From Phocoena phocoena (taxonomy: Eukaryota; Chordata; Mammalia; Artiodactyla; Phocoenidae): a stretch of 64,000 bases of DNA. Both the position numbers and the translations under genes were made by a program. The notes beneath the pieces are model-generated. The model ran no database searches, had not been told where the DNA came from, and saw only the letters and a program-made list of their open reading frames with translations. This document shows positions 37,769-49,689 of the stretch, in pieces. Where the stretch lies: contig NC_089230.1 in the NCBI RefSeq assembly GCF_963924675.1, forward strand, positions 76,282,635 through 76,346,634, read 5' to 3'. Every line of letters begins with the position of its first letter. Position 1 is the stretch's first letter.

Positions 37769-38512
37769 GTTGATCTCGGAGAGACAGCAGTCAGCGGTCC
37801 TGAAGAGAGATCTTAGTTCCTTGCCCAGGAGCTGAACCTGGGTAGCCTGGATGAAAACCAGGAATCCTAGCCACTAAACCATCAGGGGTTAGAGGCTAGA
37901 AGCAGAGTTCCCCTGGCTCCTACCCCCATTGAAAGCAAAAATGTTTCAAGGAGGCAAAAACTGTAAAAACAGGTACAAAGTTTATTATTAGAGACACAGC
38001 ACAACGTATGGGAGAGCATACAGAAAAGCAGTTTATTTATTTAAGTTTATTTAAGTCAGAAGCTAGGCATCCTCTCTAAGGAGGAGCCCAGTAAAGTGGT
38101 GATTTGAATCACTTATATAGGACAGTCCTTCTGAGTCTTTGTTTACCTTTGGCCCATTATCTTGTTTCTTTTTTCACACCTGACCAGTCCTAGGACCCTC
38201 CTTCCCTAAGATGGGCGAGCAACTTTTTGCCAAGATGGATCCCACCGCAGAGGCCTGTGGGTGCATGTCCACACTTATTATGGGGTGGTGCCCCCTCCCT
38301 TTTTAACCCCCAAGGAACCTTCCTGCGCATGTGCAGACAGGGAAGTGTTCCTTGGCCTCAGGACTGGTCATCGTATCTCTTTACTTCAGCAGAGCTCAGC
38401 TTCTGCCACCAGCTTTGTCCTTGGAGTGTCTGGGTGAGAACAAAGCTGCAATTTTACTCTGCTTGACAAACACCAGCTGTCTGGCCCGGGGGCCCATCTA
38501 TCTCCTACCTCA
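37769..38512 (-). mobile_element. LTR-like element, endogenous retrovirus type
   Basis: Read on the minus strand, this has a TATA-like cctatataag (about 38112-38121), a polyadenylation-type aataaa 130 bp further on (37979-37984) and TG/CA-type ends near 38512 and 37769, the order of promoter and R region in an LTR. No gag, pol or env reading frame is nearby, so it would be a solo LTR. The last 120 bp contain a tRNA-Glu-like sequence. I could not confirm flanking duplications, and the family is not assigned. Confidence 0.5.
37818..37888 (-). pseudogene. tRNA-Glu(UUC)-like sequence
   Basis: The minus strand has A-box-like tggtttagtgg and B-box-like ggttcagctcc. It has a 5-bp anticodon stem cctgg/ccagg with 7-nt loop ttttcat (anticodon TTC, Glu) and a 5-bp T stem ccagg/cctgg with loop ttcagct. 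Only about 4 of 7 acceptor pairs form, so it is not a functional tRNA gene. It lies in the 3' part of an LTR-like element. Confidence 0.65.
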
Positions 38513-38672
38513 CCCTCATGGAGATTATGGCTTCTCAGGAAGATGAAAACTGAACAAGAGTATGCTAGGTGCTTGAAGGAAAGGACTATTTTTATTGTTT
38601 TATTTTGTTTTTTAATCTTGTAGGACTCTCCTAATCAATTTTTTTGGAGATACGTATATATATACACACACA

Positions 38673-38711
<39 letters not shown>

Positions 38712-39738
38712 ACATCTCCCCCTACCCCCTCCAAGATTACATTCCAGATCAAGAGATGATGTCACCATAACAAGATAAAGGTTAAAAGTTGATATTGCTT
38801 AAGTAGTTCTCGGCAAATTAGAGGAACTCCCAATACTCTACAATATTTTGATTATTAGTTCAGTACTTTATAAATGAATGCCGTATTATAATAAACAAAA
38901 ATTTACATTTAGGTTGTTGAATTTTGAAATTATTTTGATTCCTCATGAATACATTGCTAATGAGTTTTCAGTTCATTATAATTTCTCATTATGCTAGGCA
39001 TAAAGCCATTTAGAATAATTGCAACAGAGCAAGTATAAGAAAAAGTTTATATATAGCTTCAATTAGAGTAGATGGAAAAGTCAGGTTAAGCAAATATAAA
39101 GTGATGTTGTTGTAGCAGTTATTACTTTTTATTATTGCTTTTCCTATGATTTTGAAGGGCCTACTCAATGGAAATGATGAACATTTGCTTTGAGTACTTC
39201 TAAATACCTTGAGCTATAATGGTTTTGAAAAAAACAATGAGCTCTTCACCTTTAAATTTCTCAACTCTTTCCTAAAAAGTAAAATCAAAGGGCAACAAAA
39301 AATATAGAGCCCTTTGTTGGGTTACCACTTCTTTTCCTCAGTTTTGCATCTATCTCTAGCCAGTTTATTCAGAGCAACTTAAATTTCAGCCATCACTCTA
39401 CATTGGTCTCCACTGCAATGAGAGCTGTCGGGTTTAAATAGCATCTTTTTAGAGGGAAGGCATTTTTGCATTAAGTGGAATCCCTTTTAACACCAACGTC
39501 AGGGAATGAGACTTCTCTGTGAATGCACTCACTGTACTGGGAAGCTGTGATCTGGCCCAGGTATCACTAAGTTTATGACAAAATGAAGGACTTAATAATG
39601 AAGCTCTAGTCCTTCTAGTGTTAATTGCTTTCTGGTTATAAACCAGACATATCTGAAAAACCCATTAAATCCTTCTTGCCCTGAAAACAATGTAGTGGGA
39701 ATGCCTTATTTTACTTGAACCACAATTTACATTTCCCA
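38513..39738. other. Intergenic stretch, nothing assigned except a microsatellite
   Basis: AT-rich unique-looking sequence surrounding the 38651-38713 microsatellite. Confidence 0.5.
38651..38713. repeat. (TA)n(CA)n(TG)n palindromic microsatellite
   Basis: TA units run into CA units that switch to TG units at acacacgtgtgt, giving an imperfect inverted repeat able to form a hairpin. Confidence 0.95.
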
Positions 39739-39753
39739 GAACATGTAGCTTTT

Positions 39754-40399
39754 TATTTTTTTAAAGATTTTATTGGAGTATACTTGATCTACAATGTTGT
39801 GTTAGTTTCAGATGTACAGCAGTGTGATTCAGTTATACATATATTCATTCTTTTTCAGATTCTTTTCCATTATAGGTTATTACAAGACATTGAGTACAGC
39901 TCCCTGTGCTATACAGTAGGCCCTGTTGGTTATCTATTTTATATATTGTAGTGTGTGTATGTTCATCCCAAGTTCCTGATTTATCCCCCTTCCACATTTC
40001 CCCTTTGGTGACCATAAGTTTGTTTTCAGTATCTGTGAGTCTGTTTCTGTTTTGTAGATAAGTTCATTTGTATCATTTTTTAAAATTAGATTCCACATAT
40101 AAGTGAATCATATGATATTTGTCTTTGTCTGACTTACTTCACATGGTATGATAATCTCTAGGTCCATCCATGTTGCTGCAAATGGCATTATTCCATTCTT
40201 TTTTATGGCTGAGTAATATTCCATTGTATATATGTACTTCATCTTCTTTATCCATTCTTCTGTCGATGGACATTTAGGTTGCTTCCATGTCTTGGCTATT
40301 GTAAATAGTGCTGCAGTGAACGTTGGGGCACCTGTATCTTTTCTAATTTTGGTTTTCTCTGGATATATGCCCAGGAGTGGGATTGCTGGATCATATGGT
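39754..40399 (-). mobile_element. 5'-truncated L1 LINE
   Basis: The L1 3' UTR and the extreme end of ORF2 in reverse: attggagtatacttgatcta ... tatacagtaggccctg ... tggctgagtaatattcc ... ggattgctggatcatat. The target-site copies gaacatgtagctttt (39739) and gaacgtgtagctttt (40400) flank it. Confidence 0.94.
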
Positions 40400-40418
40400 G
40401 AACGTGTAGCTTTTAAAA

Positions 40419-40785
40419 TCTTTTTTTTAACTTATTTATTTGATTTATTTATTTTTAATTTTTGGCTGAGTTGGGTCTTCGTTGCTGCACGCGGGCTTTC
40501 TCTAGTTGCGGTGAGCGAGGGCTACTCTTTGTTGTGGTGCGTGGGCTTCTCATTGTCGTGGCTTCTCTTGTTGAGGAGCACAGGCTCTAGGTGTGCGGGC
40601 TTCAGTAGTTGTGGCACGTGGGCTCAGCAATTGTGGCTCACGGGCTTTAGAGCTCAGGCTCCGTAGTTGTGGCGCACGGGCTTAGTTGCTCCGCAGCATG
40701 TGGGATCTTCCCAGGCCAGGGCTCGAACCCGTGTCCCTTGCATTGGCAGGCCGATTCTTAACCACTGTGCCACCAGGGAAGCCCC
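40419..40785 (-). mobile_element. Long CHR-type SINE nested at the L1 target site
   Basis: Reverse complement of the long form: ggtcttcgttgctgcacgcg, ctctagttgcggtgagcg, then gccaccagggaagcccc. The TSDs gaacgtgtagctttt-aaaa lie at 40400-40418 and 40786-40804. The left copy is also the right TSD of the L1. Confidence 0.95.
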
Positions 40786-41029
40786 GAACGTGTAGCTTTT
40801 TAAAAGCCAATCTGTTCAGTTCGGTTTATTTGTTGAGCACCTGCTCTCTATTAGCAACTTATCAAACTTCCTCTCTTAAGCAATGTGCATTTCTTTAAAT
40901 GTTTAATAATTATTAAGAAATCATCCTTCAGGACCATAAAAATATGAATATGTCTTTGTAGTTCCTGAGATGCATGTAAATTGGATAGCTGTTCAACAGA
41001 GGGGATATTATGCGATTTTAATCCCATAC

Positions 41030-41100
41030 CGCTGATATATATCAAATTCCTACTAGGTACCAGGCACTCTACTAGATGCTGGGTATATGAAGAGTCATAA
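41030..41100 (+). mobile_element. L2 relic
   Basis: The segment ctactaggtaccaggcactc, then tactagatgctgggtatatg. Confidence 0.5.
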
Positions 41101-41689
41101 AAGAGTGTGTGCATTAGAGGTGGAATAAAACAGTTTTAGCACAAACTGAAGTCCTGGATAGAAGCACGAAGGCCAGTGAGTGGGTGGTTATGTGCGAACA
41201 GTGCAGAGACATGGAGTATGGGTCCTTGGAAAGGAATCTCTGTAGTAAGATCTAAAGTTTACTTGCAGTATGTATCATGTCTGTTCCGGTTTTAGTAGAA
41301 TAAGTAATATTTTTGGTACTTAAAAATCTCATCAGTGTCTATTTTCCTACAGTTTGCTACATTTTGCCTTTGTTCCTCAATCAAGCGTAACAACTGTGTA
41401 TGTGGAGTCAAGGTTGAGGGCGGGAGGTGCTGAAGCAGACAGAATTCAGTGGTACTGAATAGCAGCCTATCAGCCCAAAACAGAAACAGGCTTCTTGTGT
41501 CCAAAATCCACTTCTGTTCCCATAACAGTTGACATACAGGCAGCTGTAGGTTTGGCTGAATCTAACAAACTTGTGGCAGCAATCGGGACATTTGATGTGA
41601 AATATTACATAACAAGAAGAGGATAGGGAGGTGAATCCAGGTTTATCACCACAATTCAGCAACGTCCTCAAAGCCCAGGACGCTTTCCA

Positions 41690-41990
41690 CTTTCCATTGC
41701 GCCACCCTCAGCATAGTGATGTTCTTCCTTGGGCTCATTGCCTCGTGGTTGCAAAGTGGCTGCCTCAGCCACAAGGATGGCATTGTCATACTTCATCCCA
41801 AGTAGGAAGAAAGAAGAGGGCAGTCAGAAAATATGCTTTCCTCTTATCACAGAGGAAAAGCTTTCCCAGAAGCCCCCCAGTGTGTTTCTCCCTAAACCTC
41901 TTTGATCAGAACTGGGTCACATGGCCAAGGGAGGCTGGGAAAGTACATATCAGGAAGGAGAGTGCCAGAGGCAAGATGGGTTTAGGTCTT
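41690..41990 (+). mobile_element. Unassigned old interspersed repeat
   Basis: The segment tgcctcgtggttgcaaagtgg ... aagctttcccagaagcccc ... agaactgggtcacatggcc ... ggaggctgggaaag is a recurrent mammalian pattern whose family I cannot name. A 159-codon open frame here is attributed to chance. Confidence 0.4.
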
Positions 41991-42094
41991 TATCCCCAAG
42001 GATTTGGGGGTGGAGGGTGGGCATATAGCCAACCCAAACTACTGGGGTTCTACGAGCAAGGAAGACAGGGTGAGTGGCAAAAAACAGTAACTGT

Positions 42095-42290
42095 CATTTG
42101 CTCAGTGTGACCTTGGGTAAGTTAATTAGCATCCTTGCCTCAGTTTCCACAGCAAGAAAACTGAGATAATTATAAAATCCAATTCCTAGGCTTGGGGTAA
42201 CAATTAAATGGCATAACCTGTGCTAAGTGCTTGAATAAGGGACTGGTACATGGTAAGCATGTGTAAATAATAGCTACTAATAAAAAGAGC
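42095..42290 (+). mobile_element. MIR SINE
   Basis: The segment tgaccttgggtaagttaatta ... ttgcctcagtttccac ... tgcataacctgtgctaagtg-like tail, then gctactaata. Confidence 0.75.
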
Positions 42291-42464
42291 CACTGTATTT
42301 CCCAAAGTTCTTGATTTACAACCCACCTCAGATTCTTTGGATAGCACCATGTGCAGAAGATACACAAGTGGAAAACATGGTTTCCAACCCTGAGAGGAGA
42401 GTTCTTTCCACCAGACGTACGTCTGTAACATAGTTTAGACCCTTTGTGCTCTTTTCCTGCAGTA

Positions 42465-42590
42465 TCTTCCATTCCTCTCCTTTCTTCCCATTCTTTTCTT
42501 GCTTCTCTTCCTTACTTGCTCTCACTTCTACTCTTCTCTCTTCTTTGCCCACACATGCTCCTTTTCTCTCTCATGAGAGGCCAGGAAATC
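42465..42590 (+). repeat. Polypyrimidine tract
   Basis: CT-rich low-complexity sequence (ttcctctcctttcttccc and similar). Confidence 0.7.
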
Positions 42591-43126
42591 ATCATTGCTT
42601 TGCCACTGCTCCTGACTCCAAGGCTGAAAAGGATGCTGACCGTCACACAGGGCTCCAGATTCCTATGAGAGAGTTATCCTCCAAGGACTAATAAGTGATC
42701 TATTTAGAGCTCGGTTAATTTATTCTGCGTGTGCTGAAGCTTAAGTAATTCACAGGCCAGGCGACAGTCATGCACCTAGCATGCGTGGATTAGATGATAC
42801 ACACACGTCACTGCATTAATTTCTTTTTGCCATATTACTCTCAAAGGTCAGAATAAAATTGTTGTAGGGAAAGGCAAAAAACTTTTAATTTAACCAAAAT
42901 GGTTTATCCACCTTTTTTTTTTTAATGAATAGGGCAGAAGTAGGACAGATAACTTAAGAAATGAACCTTGAAAGAATATATTTGCAAAAGAATTACCCAG
43001 CAAGAAAGGAAGAACATTTGTTTATCTCAAAAAAAAAAAAAGGCAGAACCTGGCTCCTGTGAGACTCATGAATGGAACACAGCATAAAAAGAAAAGGAGA
43101 GAATGTGTGTGTTAAGAGTTTTGGAG

Positions 43127-43335
43127 GGCTTCCCTGGTGGCGCAGTGGTTGGGAGTCCGCCTGCCGATGCAGGAGACACGGGTTCGTGCCCCCGTCTGGG
43201 AGGATCCCACATGCCACGGAGCAGCTGGGCCCGTGAGCCATGGCCGCTGAGCCTGCGCGTCCGGAGCCTGTGCTCCGCAACAGGAGAGGCCACAACAGTG
43301 AGAGGCCCGCGTACTGCAAAAAAAAAAAAAAAAAA
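43127..43335 (+). mobile_element. Cetacean short CHR-type SINE
   Basis: A well-preserved copy with a pure A-run. The TSDs agttttggag are exact (43117-43126 and 43336-43345). Confidence 0.96.
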
Positions 43336-43349
43336 AGTTTTGGAGATGA

Positions 43350-44180
43350 GCACGGAAAAAAGTCAGTCTAAAGAAAACTCACGTACTAAATAGTTAAAGC
43401 TCTTCTGAGAAATCTGAAACATTAAATTTGAAAATGGAAGCTCCAGCTTCAGTGCACTGTAAACTCTTTCTTCAACCAAATGGTATATCTTAGGAATATC
43501 AGTAAAATCTTGTGTTTGGTTTTTCTTTCTTTTTTTAATTGCCTTTAAGTTAGTACAAGAGGGAAACGATTCCCATTTGTACCTACTAGAGAAGGGAAGG
43601 GAATAAACCAGAAGTTAAAACCAAGCTGTGTTAAAGCTGCACCCTCCCCTTGTTCATTACACGTCCGCTCTCCAAATAAACAGGAAAAAGCCCAGGGTGC
43701 CTGGGGCTGGATCTGAGGGAAAACAGCTGAGTTCGGTTCCTCCTTATCCTCATCTCCACCAAAGGGAAGTGGGTTGATGAAATGACTCTTTGGGGAATCA
43801 ACCGCACCTGGGTTCCCGGCCTCCACCCCACTGGAAAACCTTAGCAGACATCAGGACCTCAAGTGCCTACGAGGACCAGAAGGGCACGAACAAAGGCAAA
43901 AAGAGCCACCAATAAGACAACACGAGCAAAACCGCTTGTTCTGAGACTAAATAGCAACAAAAGTGTAGGACTGCTGAATCAAGGATGCAGTAACAAAAAA
44001 GAATGGGGAAGGTACTTAGGTACCAAATGGATTCTCAGGATATGTTGTTAATATCAGCCACTGAAAGAGCTTCCTCCCTAATATCATTAGGGAGGAAGAA
44101 AACAAGGCACAGAGCAGTGAATATAGAGTGCTTTCTTTAGTGTAAAAAGGGAGAGGAAATCCCATGTACAGTTAAAGAGT
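43350..44180. other. Intergenic stretch, nothing assigned
   Basis: No supported gene or repeat. Confidence 0.5.
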
Positions 44181-44188
44181 ATCAAACC

Positions 44189-44378
44189 GGGCTTCCCTGG
44201 TGGCGCAGTGGTTGAGGGTCTGCCTGCCGATGCAGGGGACACGGGTTCGTGCCCCGGTCCGGGAAGATCCCACGTGCCGCGGAGCGGCTGGGCCCGTGAG
44301 CCATGGCCGCTGAGCCTGCGCGTCCGGAGCCTGTGCTCCTCAGTGGGAGAGGCCACAGCAATGAGAGGCCCGTGTACC

Positions 44379-44409
<31 letters not shown>
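44189..44409 (+). mobile_element. Cetacean short CHR-type SINE with a pure ~30-A tail
   Basis: CpG-rich body and an uninterrupted poly(A) of about 30 nt. The TSDs atcaaacc lie at 44181-44188 and 44410-44417. One of the youngest-looking insertions in the window. Confidence 0.96.
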
Positions 44410-44413
<4 letters not shown>

Positions 44414-45089
44414 AACCAACAGATTGATAAAATCGTTGGTTACCTAGAGATGGAGAAGACGAGAGGCAGCTGGAAGGGGATGTGGATAAGTATAGTTGAA
44501 TTCTTTAACTCTATTTTTATGTAATTTTGAATTTGAGCTACATAAATGCTCAAACGTGTTTTACCTGTTCAAAACTAAAATTTACTCACAAAGAAAATAA
44601 AAGCAAACCAAATTTGAAATCAAACCAAAACAAGTTACTCTAGCTATAGATCATATGGATGACATAATATATACAGAAAAATAGTTCTTTGGAGTGACAC
44701 TGGAACACAATATTCTTATTGCCCATCTTTAGTTGAATATATTCTAAGGACAAAAAGAAATACCCCTTCAAAAACAACATCTAAAATTCACCAAGTAATT
44801 TTCTGCTATTTGCATTTTAAATCTACTTTATGTCTATTGTAAACTATAGCAAATTAGTAAATATGTAAATGTTATTAGAAACATATTTTTCTATGTAAGA
44901 GAAAAGAGGTACAATGTAAAATTTTAAAAGTTAAGAAAAGCCATGTAATATGAAATTTGAATTGAGGGTATCAGTATGAACTCATGATTTAAATACATTT
45001 CTTAGCTTTAGCCACTGAAAGAGCTTACAGGCAATGATAGTACAGTGGCAATGAGTACAGTAGCTCCCTGAGTACAGAGATCTTGGATT

Positions 45090-46480
45090 TCAAATACTGT
45101 TTTTCAATAAAAGATCCCAGCGTTCCTTGGAGAAATGACTAATTCCGGATCTGGGGCGGGAAAGTACAAGGTGAGCCCAGGACCTTTCCTTGTGCCAAAA
45201 AGCAGGGAAGTGCTCAAAGAATGATGGGGACATCTCAAAGGATGCAGGAGCCAGCCAGCTTGAAGGAGCTCCCTCTGGCCAGATTTGGGGCAATTTGAGC
45301 ACCAAAAATGAGTGCAATTGATCATAAAAATGGAATTAATAAAAAGCCACAAGTCTGTAGCACTGTTCCAAGAAAGACAGAAAAAACCCGATTTGCCACC
45401 ATCAAAAGTGACTGTAGCAACTCCTTATTCTGAAAGTTAGCAAAGAGAAGGAGGCATTTACCCTTCCTTTTTAAAAGGAAATGTAATTCATCCCCAATAG
45501 GTAAGGAAAAGCTCTTGTTTATAGAGGTATGCCTGCAAAGAAATGAAGGAGAAAAGAAAACTTAGAAAATCACCAATTTGCAACTATCAATTGAACAATA
45601 TATACAATTAAATATCAATGGATGTGTATATTATCAAGTACGGAACAGATGATCCACACCCTGCCAAACAGATTTTCAAGAGAATCCCATCCTTACAATG
45701 GGAGAACCTGTGGGCTATCACTTTAGCCAAGAGATCATATTTAGCGTCATATTCAACCTGGCATTGAGTCTCCTGACTGAAGTGATATGAAGTACAAATC
45801 ACCTATGAAGTATCCCTGCCAAAGGTGTTTAACAGAATTCCAATCCAGTCTTTAGACCCAGCTTCCAGTTTACAGGAAAAATCAGGGGAGAGAGTTATGT
45901 AACACCACAAGGAAACAGAGAAATCCGGAATATGGGTTATTCTACCAGACTTTGGCCTGGACTCTTCTAAGAAAAGTCAATGTCAGAAAACAAAACAAAC
46001 ATAGCAAAGTTTGAGGGGCTGTTCTTGTTTAACTTGCTTACCCAAATACAATGAGTGAAACTTGATTGGATCCGGGTTCAAAAACACAGGCAAAAGCTAC
46101 AAACGCAATTGGGGACAAGGAAATTTTAATCTGGACTGGCTATTAAACTTGGATATAAATATGGAACTATTGTTAATTTTCTTCGGTGTGATAATGGTTT
46201 ATGCTTATGTAAGAAAATATTGTTATTCTTAAGGAGATGCAGGATGAAATATTTAGGGGTGAAATCTTGAGATGTCCATGACTTCATTTCAAAACTTCAT
46301 ATAGATGATAGATAGATAGCTTGGTAGAGAGACAGATAGGGATGGAAGAACCAAATATGTCAAAATTTTAATAATTGTTGAATCAAGGCTTTGATATTTC
46401 TCATAATCAAAAGTTGGGTGAAAATTCATATTTGAATTGAATAGAGTAAGAGACAATATCTGGCCCTTAGTAAATAGATA
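45090..46480 (+). mobile_element. Ancient LINE-like or other interspersed repeat
   Basis: The 3' part (tattgttaattttcttcgg, gtgataatggtttatg, gatgcaggatgaaatattta, ggggtgaaatcttgagatg) has the feel of a common old mammalian repeat tail. The 5' extent is inferred from continuous familiar wording and is uncertain. A gatagata run lies at about 46305-46338. Confidence 0.45.
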
Positions 46481-46549
46481 CTCCATGCATTTTCTTTTTG
46501 CTTCCCTGGGTCACTGAACAGAGCTTCCCAAAGTGACAAAGGCAGCATG

Positions 46550-46640
46550 TGAGTGGTGGAAGGGATCGTGGAGATCACCTGTCCAACCCCCTAATGTGAC
46601 CATCAGGAAGATGAGGTCTGGTCCCTGAGTGCAGTGGCTG
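46550..46640 (-). mobile_element. MIR3-like fragment
   Basis: The segment gtggaagggatcgtggagatc, then acctgtccaaccccc and atcaggaagatgagg. Confidence 0.45.
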
Positions 46641-46704
46641 GTGAAGATTTAGGACCACCTCCTTGAAGCTTTGTCGTTCTTCCCAGTAAAAGAATGAGCT
46701 CTGG

Positions 46705-46911
46705 GGCTTCCCTGGTGGCGCAGTGGTTGAGAGTCCGCCTGCCGATGCAGGGGACACCGGGTTCGTGCCCCGGTCCGGGAAGATCCCACGTGCCGCGAAG
46801 CGGCTGGGCCCGTGAGCCATGGACGCTGAGCCTGCGCGTCCGGAGCCCGTGCTCTGCAGCGGGAGGGGCCACAGCAGGGAGAGGCCCGCATACCGCAAAA
46901 AAAAAAAAAAA
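46705..46911 (+). mobile_element. Cetacean short CHR-type SINE
   Basis: Full short form. The TSDs agaatgagctctgg are exact (46691-46704 and 46912-46925). Confidence 0.96.
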
Positions 46912-46925
46912 AGAATGAGCTCTGG

Positions 46926-47140
46926 AATCAGGAAGGCATGGATGCCAAGCCCCCGTGTGATCTCAGGCAAGTCACTTGACATCCCTGAGGTGGATCTTCT
47001 GCCCACATCCTCCTAACAGGATAATAGTCTAGTCTCACATAGTCATCACGAGGATGGAGTGAGAAAAATGTGTACGAAGAACCTTGGGTAGAACTGCCAC
47101 AGAGCTGAGAATCCCAGCAAACGCTGGTTCTTATTATTCT
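46926..47140 (+). mobile_element. MIR SINE (split by the preceding SINE)
   Basis: The segment tctcaggcaagtcacttgac ... acaggataatag ... tcacgaggatggagtgag ... aacgctggttcttattattc. Confidence 0.65.
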
Positions 47141-47144
47141 TGCC

Positions 47145-48150
47145 TCTCACTCCTCAGCACCCTCCGTGTCTCTCCTTCCTCTGCCTTTTGCTACAGTCGC
47201 CCTTCAGCATCCGTCTCACCTGGGCTTTCAAGGGCAAGGCCGGGTGCAGCATCACAGTTCCAGTGGGCCCCTGCGTCTCTCTGTGGCTGTATGTGCCCTG
47301 CCATCTGTCCTGAGCTACACGGTGACATTGTGCCAAGGAAACGTCCTGCTTACCAGCACGGCCAAAGAAGGTGGCTTCAGCCCACGTGCTTATAAAATAA
47401 AACCGTGAAGAAATCAGGGGTGGCTTAAAACAGATTTTGTAAAAAGAAATATAAAATGTGAAGAAAAATATAAATCCAGAAATCCTTTGATGGGAACAGT
47501 TTGTTGTGTGCTGTAGCTCACAAACAGGGGGAGACAATGGCTCTTTTTTTTTTTTTAATATCTTGATCCTCATTAATTTATTTTCAGATGTTTTAACAAA
47601 GATACTATTTTTCCTATATCATTCATAATTCTCCCAAAGAGCAGAACACAGAGCATAGAGCATTCAGTTCTCTATGTAAGAGAACATACATATATGTACA
47701 GCCAAAATTAAAATTGATATCTCTCTCGATAAATTTATGGATATAACGCTAGAGCTTGCCAAACTTTTTGAAATGATTATGACATTGACTTAACGATATC
47801 TTATGATATTTACATCCATATCAGTCCTAAGAAATGTTTTGCATGTGCACATCTCTGTAAGTACGCACTTTGAAGAAACATGAGTGTCACACTCCTGTTT
47901 CTTATTTAGCAAGATAAGTACCATACTTGGAAGTATCAGCAATTGGATCCACGCAAGAGGAAGGCTATTGTCACTGAAGCTGAACTGTGCTACCACCCAG
48001 GTCTTAATTCTTCCCCTCAAGACAAAAAGAAAACAACAGACTTTACTTTGCAGACAAAGTAAAGTTACCTGCCACATGATACAATCACCCAACCCCTAAG
48101 TTTGTTGTTGTTTTTAAATTGAGACAATGGTTCTTGAAGTCAAAATAAAT
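47145..48150. other. Intergenic stretch, nothing assigned
   Basis: It contains a 14-T run near 47545. No supported gene. Confidence 0.5.
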
Positions 48151-48154
48151 AACC

Positions 48155-48335
48155 ACAACTTGTGGAGTGTTTAATAGGTATCAGTTACTGCACTGGGCGT
48201 TTTGCAGGTGTGATCACGCTTAATCCTCATAGCAACTCTTTTAAGAGAGATATTATTCCCCTTTTACAGACGTGGACATGCAAGCTCAGAGAGATGAAGT
48301 GATTTGTCCAGTAAGCTGCAGAGCCTCATTTGCCT
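48155..48335 (-). mobile_element. MIR SINE
   Basis: Reverse complement: tcagttactgcactgggcg, gatcacgcttaatcctcatag, ccccttttacagacgtgg, cagagagatgaagtgatttg. Confidence 0.78.
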
Positions 48336-48339
48336 CTGG

Positions 48340-49480
48340 GCCCCATGCCAAAGCCTGCACTTTTATTAACCAATAAACTCCACCAGCTGCAGAGTTATCC
48401 TGCCCAGAAGTGGCCTCACGGAGGTCACCGTAGCGATAAGGTCCACTCAGCTGGACTCTAACCTTTATTTTTTCTAAGCACATCAGCCAGGGAGGACAGT
48501 CCAGGTGTAAACTCATGACCTAGTTAGTCTAGGCCTTCTTGCGAATTGTCTGAAACCCAAGCCTTTTGCCCTCACCCCAGGAGGACGTGATCCCCTCTGT
48601 GGCGGTCCCGAAGTTAAAGCATCCATGGGCCTCATGGCCTCCTGAGCAGTGGGGTGGCACCCAAGCAACCCAAGAATGCCTGAGCGCAGGTGCCGAGGCC
48701 ATCATCCCCTGCGGACATTAATAACGAGTCCTCCGGGCTGCCTCTGCTAGAGCCCGAGTCAGTCCCTTGTACAAGCAATCTTTAGGCTGAGCCCTGAGAG
48801 GGGACCAGGAGTGGCTTTCTTGGACTGGAACACCCTCCCAGGGAATGAACTTCCAGGCCACCTTGGGTCACTTCTAGGGCTCTTTGTGTTTCTGCTGCTG
48901 GAGTCCCACCAAATCAGAAAGTGGTTTTAGCCCGCCTCCGCTCCATGGACCTGCCTGCTATCTCTCCTGGGTTACAATCCCAGCCCTTCCTAAAAACTGC
49001 CCTTTCCATCTCCTGTGGCCACTGACCTCCATGACCCAGGAAACGCTTACTTCATTTCCATGAACACACCTGACTCAGGGCTTATCTCAGTTTCAATCAG
49101 AGCTTTTTCTATACAGTGTGCCACTTAGGTACTCAGAAGCTGCCTTGAATCCTTCCTGGAACTATCTACTGGAAGTATCTACTATGTGCAAAGCTCTGCA
49201 GTAGGTTCAGGTCAGAGGGGGGATGCTTACCACCCAGCAGAGGGTGAGACAAGGCAGAGAGCGCGACAGCATGAGGCCCAGTGCAAATGCTGTAGGAACA
49301 CTCTGGCTGTCAGGGATGAAGAAAGATTTCAAGGAGGCCATAGCATTTTACAGCATTTTGGAGCCCCAAACATTGTGTGCCGGGGAACAAAAACAAATAA
49401 AATTCGTATCTCGCCCACCTTATCATTGCCTTACCCGTGCATGCATCCTGCATTCCAGCCAGGCTAAACTGTTTGCCTTA
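48340..49480. other. Intergenic stretch, nothing assigned
   Basis: Somewhat GC-richer (48560-48900) but without a CpG island, splice-consistent exon or recognised repeat. Confidence 0.45.
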
Positions 49481-49499
49481 TCCATAATGTTGTCTATCA

Positions 49500-49680
49500 A
49501 TTTTCACCTCCAACTCTTTGCTCTTTCTACCTGGATCACCTCCTTCCCATCCACAGTCTCCAACTGGCTAAATCTAATCATGTTTCAAGACTCATGTCAG
49601 GGGTCATTGTTTCCAGAATGTTCTCCATGAGGTCCCCCCTAAGAGACTCCCACAGCAGCATGTGTCTGTCTTTATCATTG
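49500..49680 (+). mobile_element. L2 LINE 3' region
   Basis: The segment ctctttctacctggatcacc ... caagactcatgtcagggg ... ccagaatgttctccatgagg is L2-like. Confidence 0.55.
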
Positions 49681-49689
49681 ATGGTTATT

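Noticed and set aside
36600..40804. Two similar L1 copies 2.3 kb apart, considered as a segmental duplication
   Set aside because: Each has its own distinct target-site duplication and truncation point, so they are independent insertions.
41631..42110. 159-codon plus-strand open frame
   Set aside because: It coincides with a familiar old interspersed repeat pattern and a MIR, so it is not a gene.
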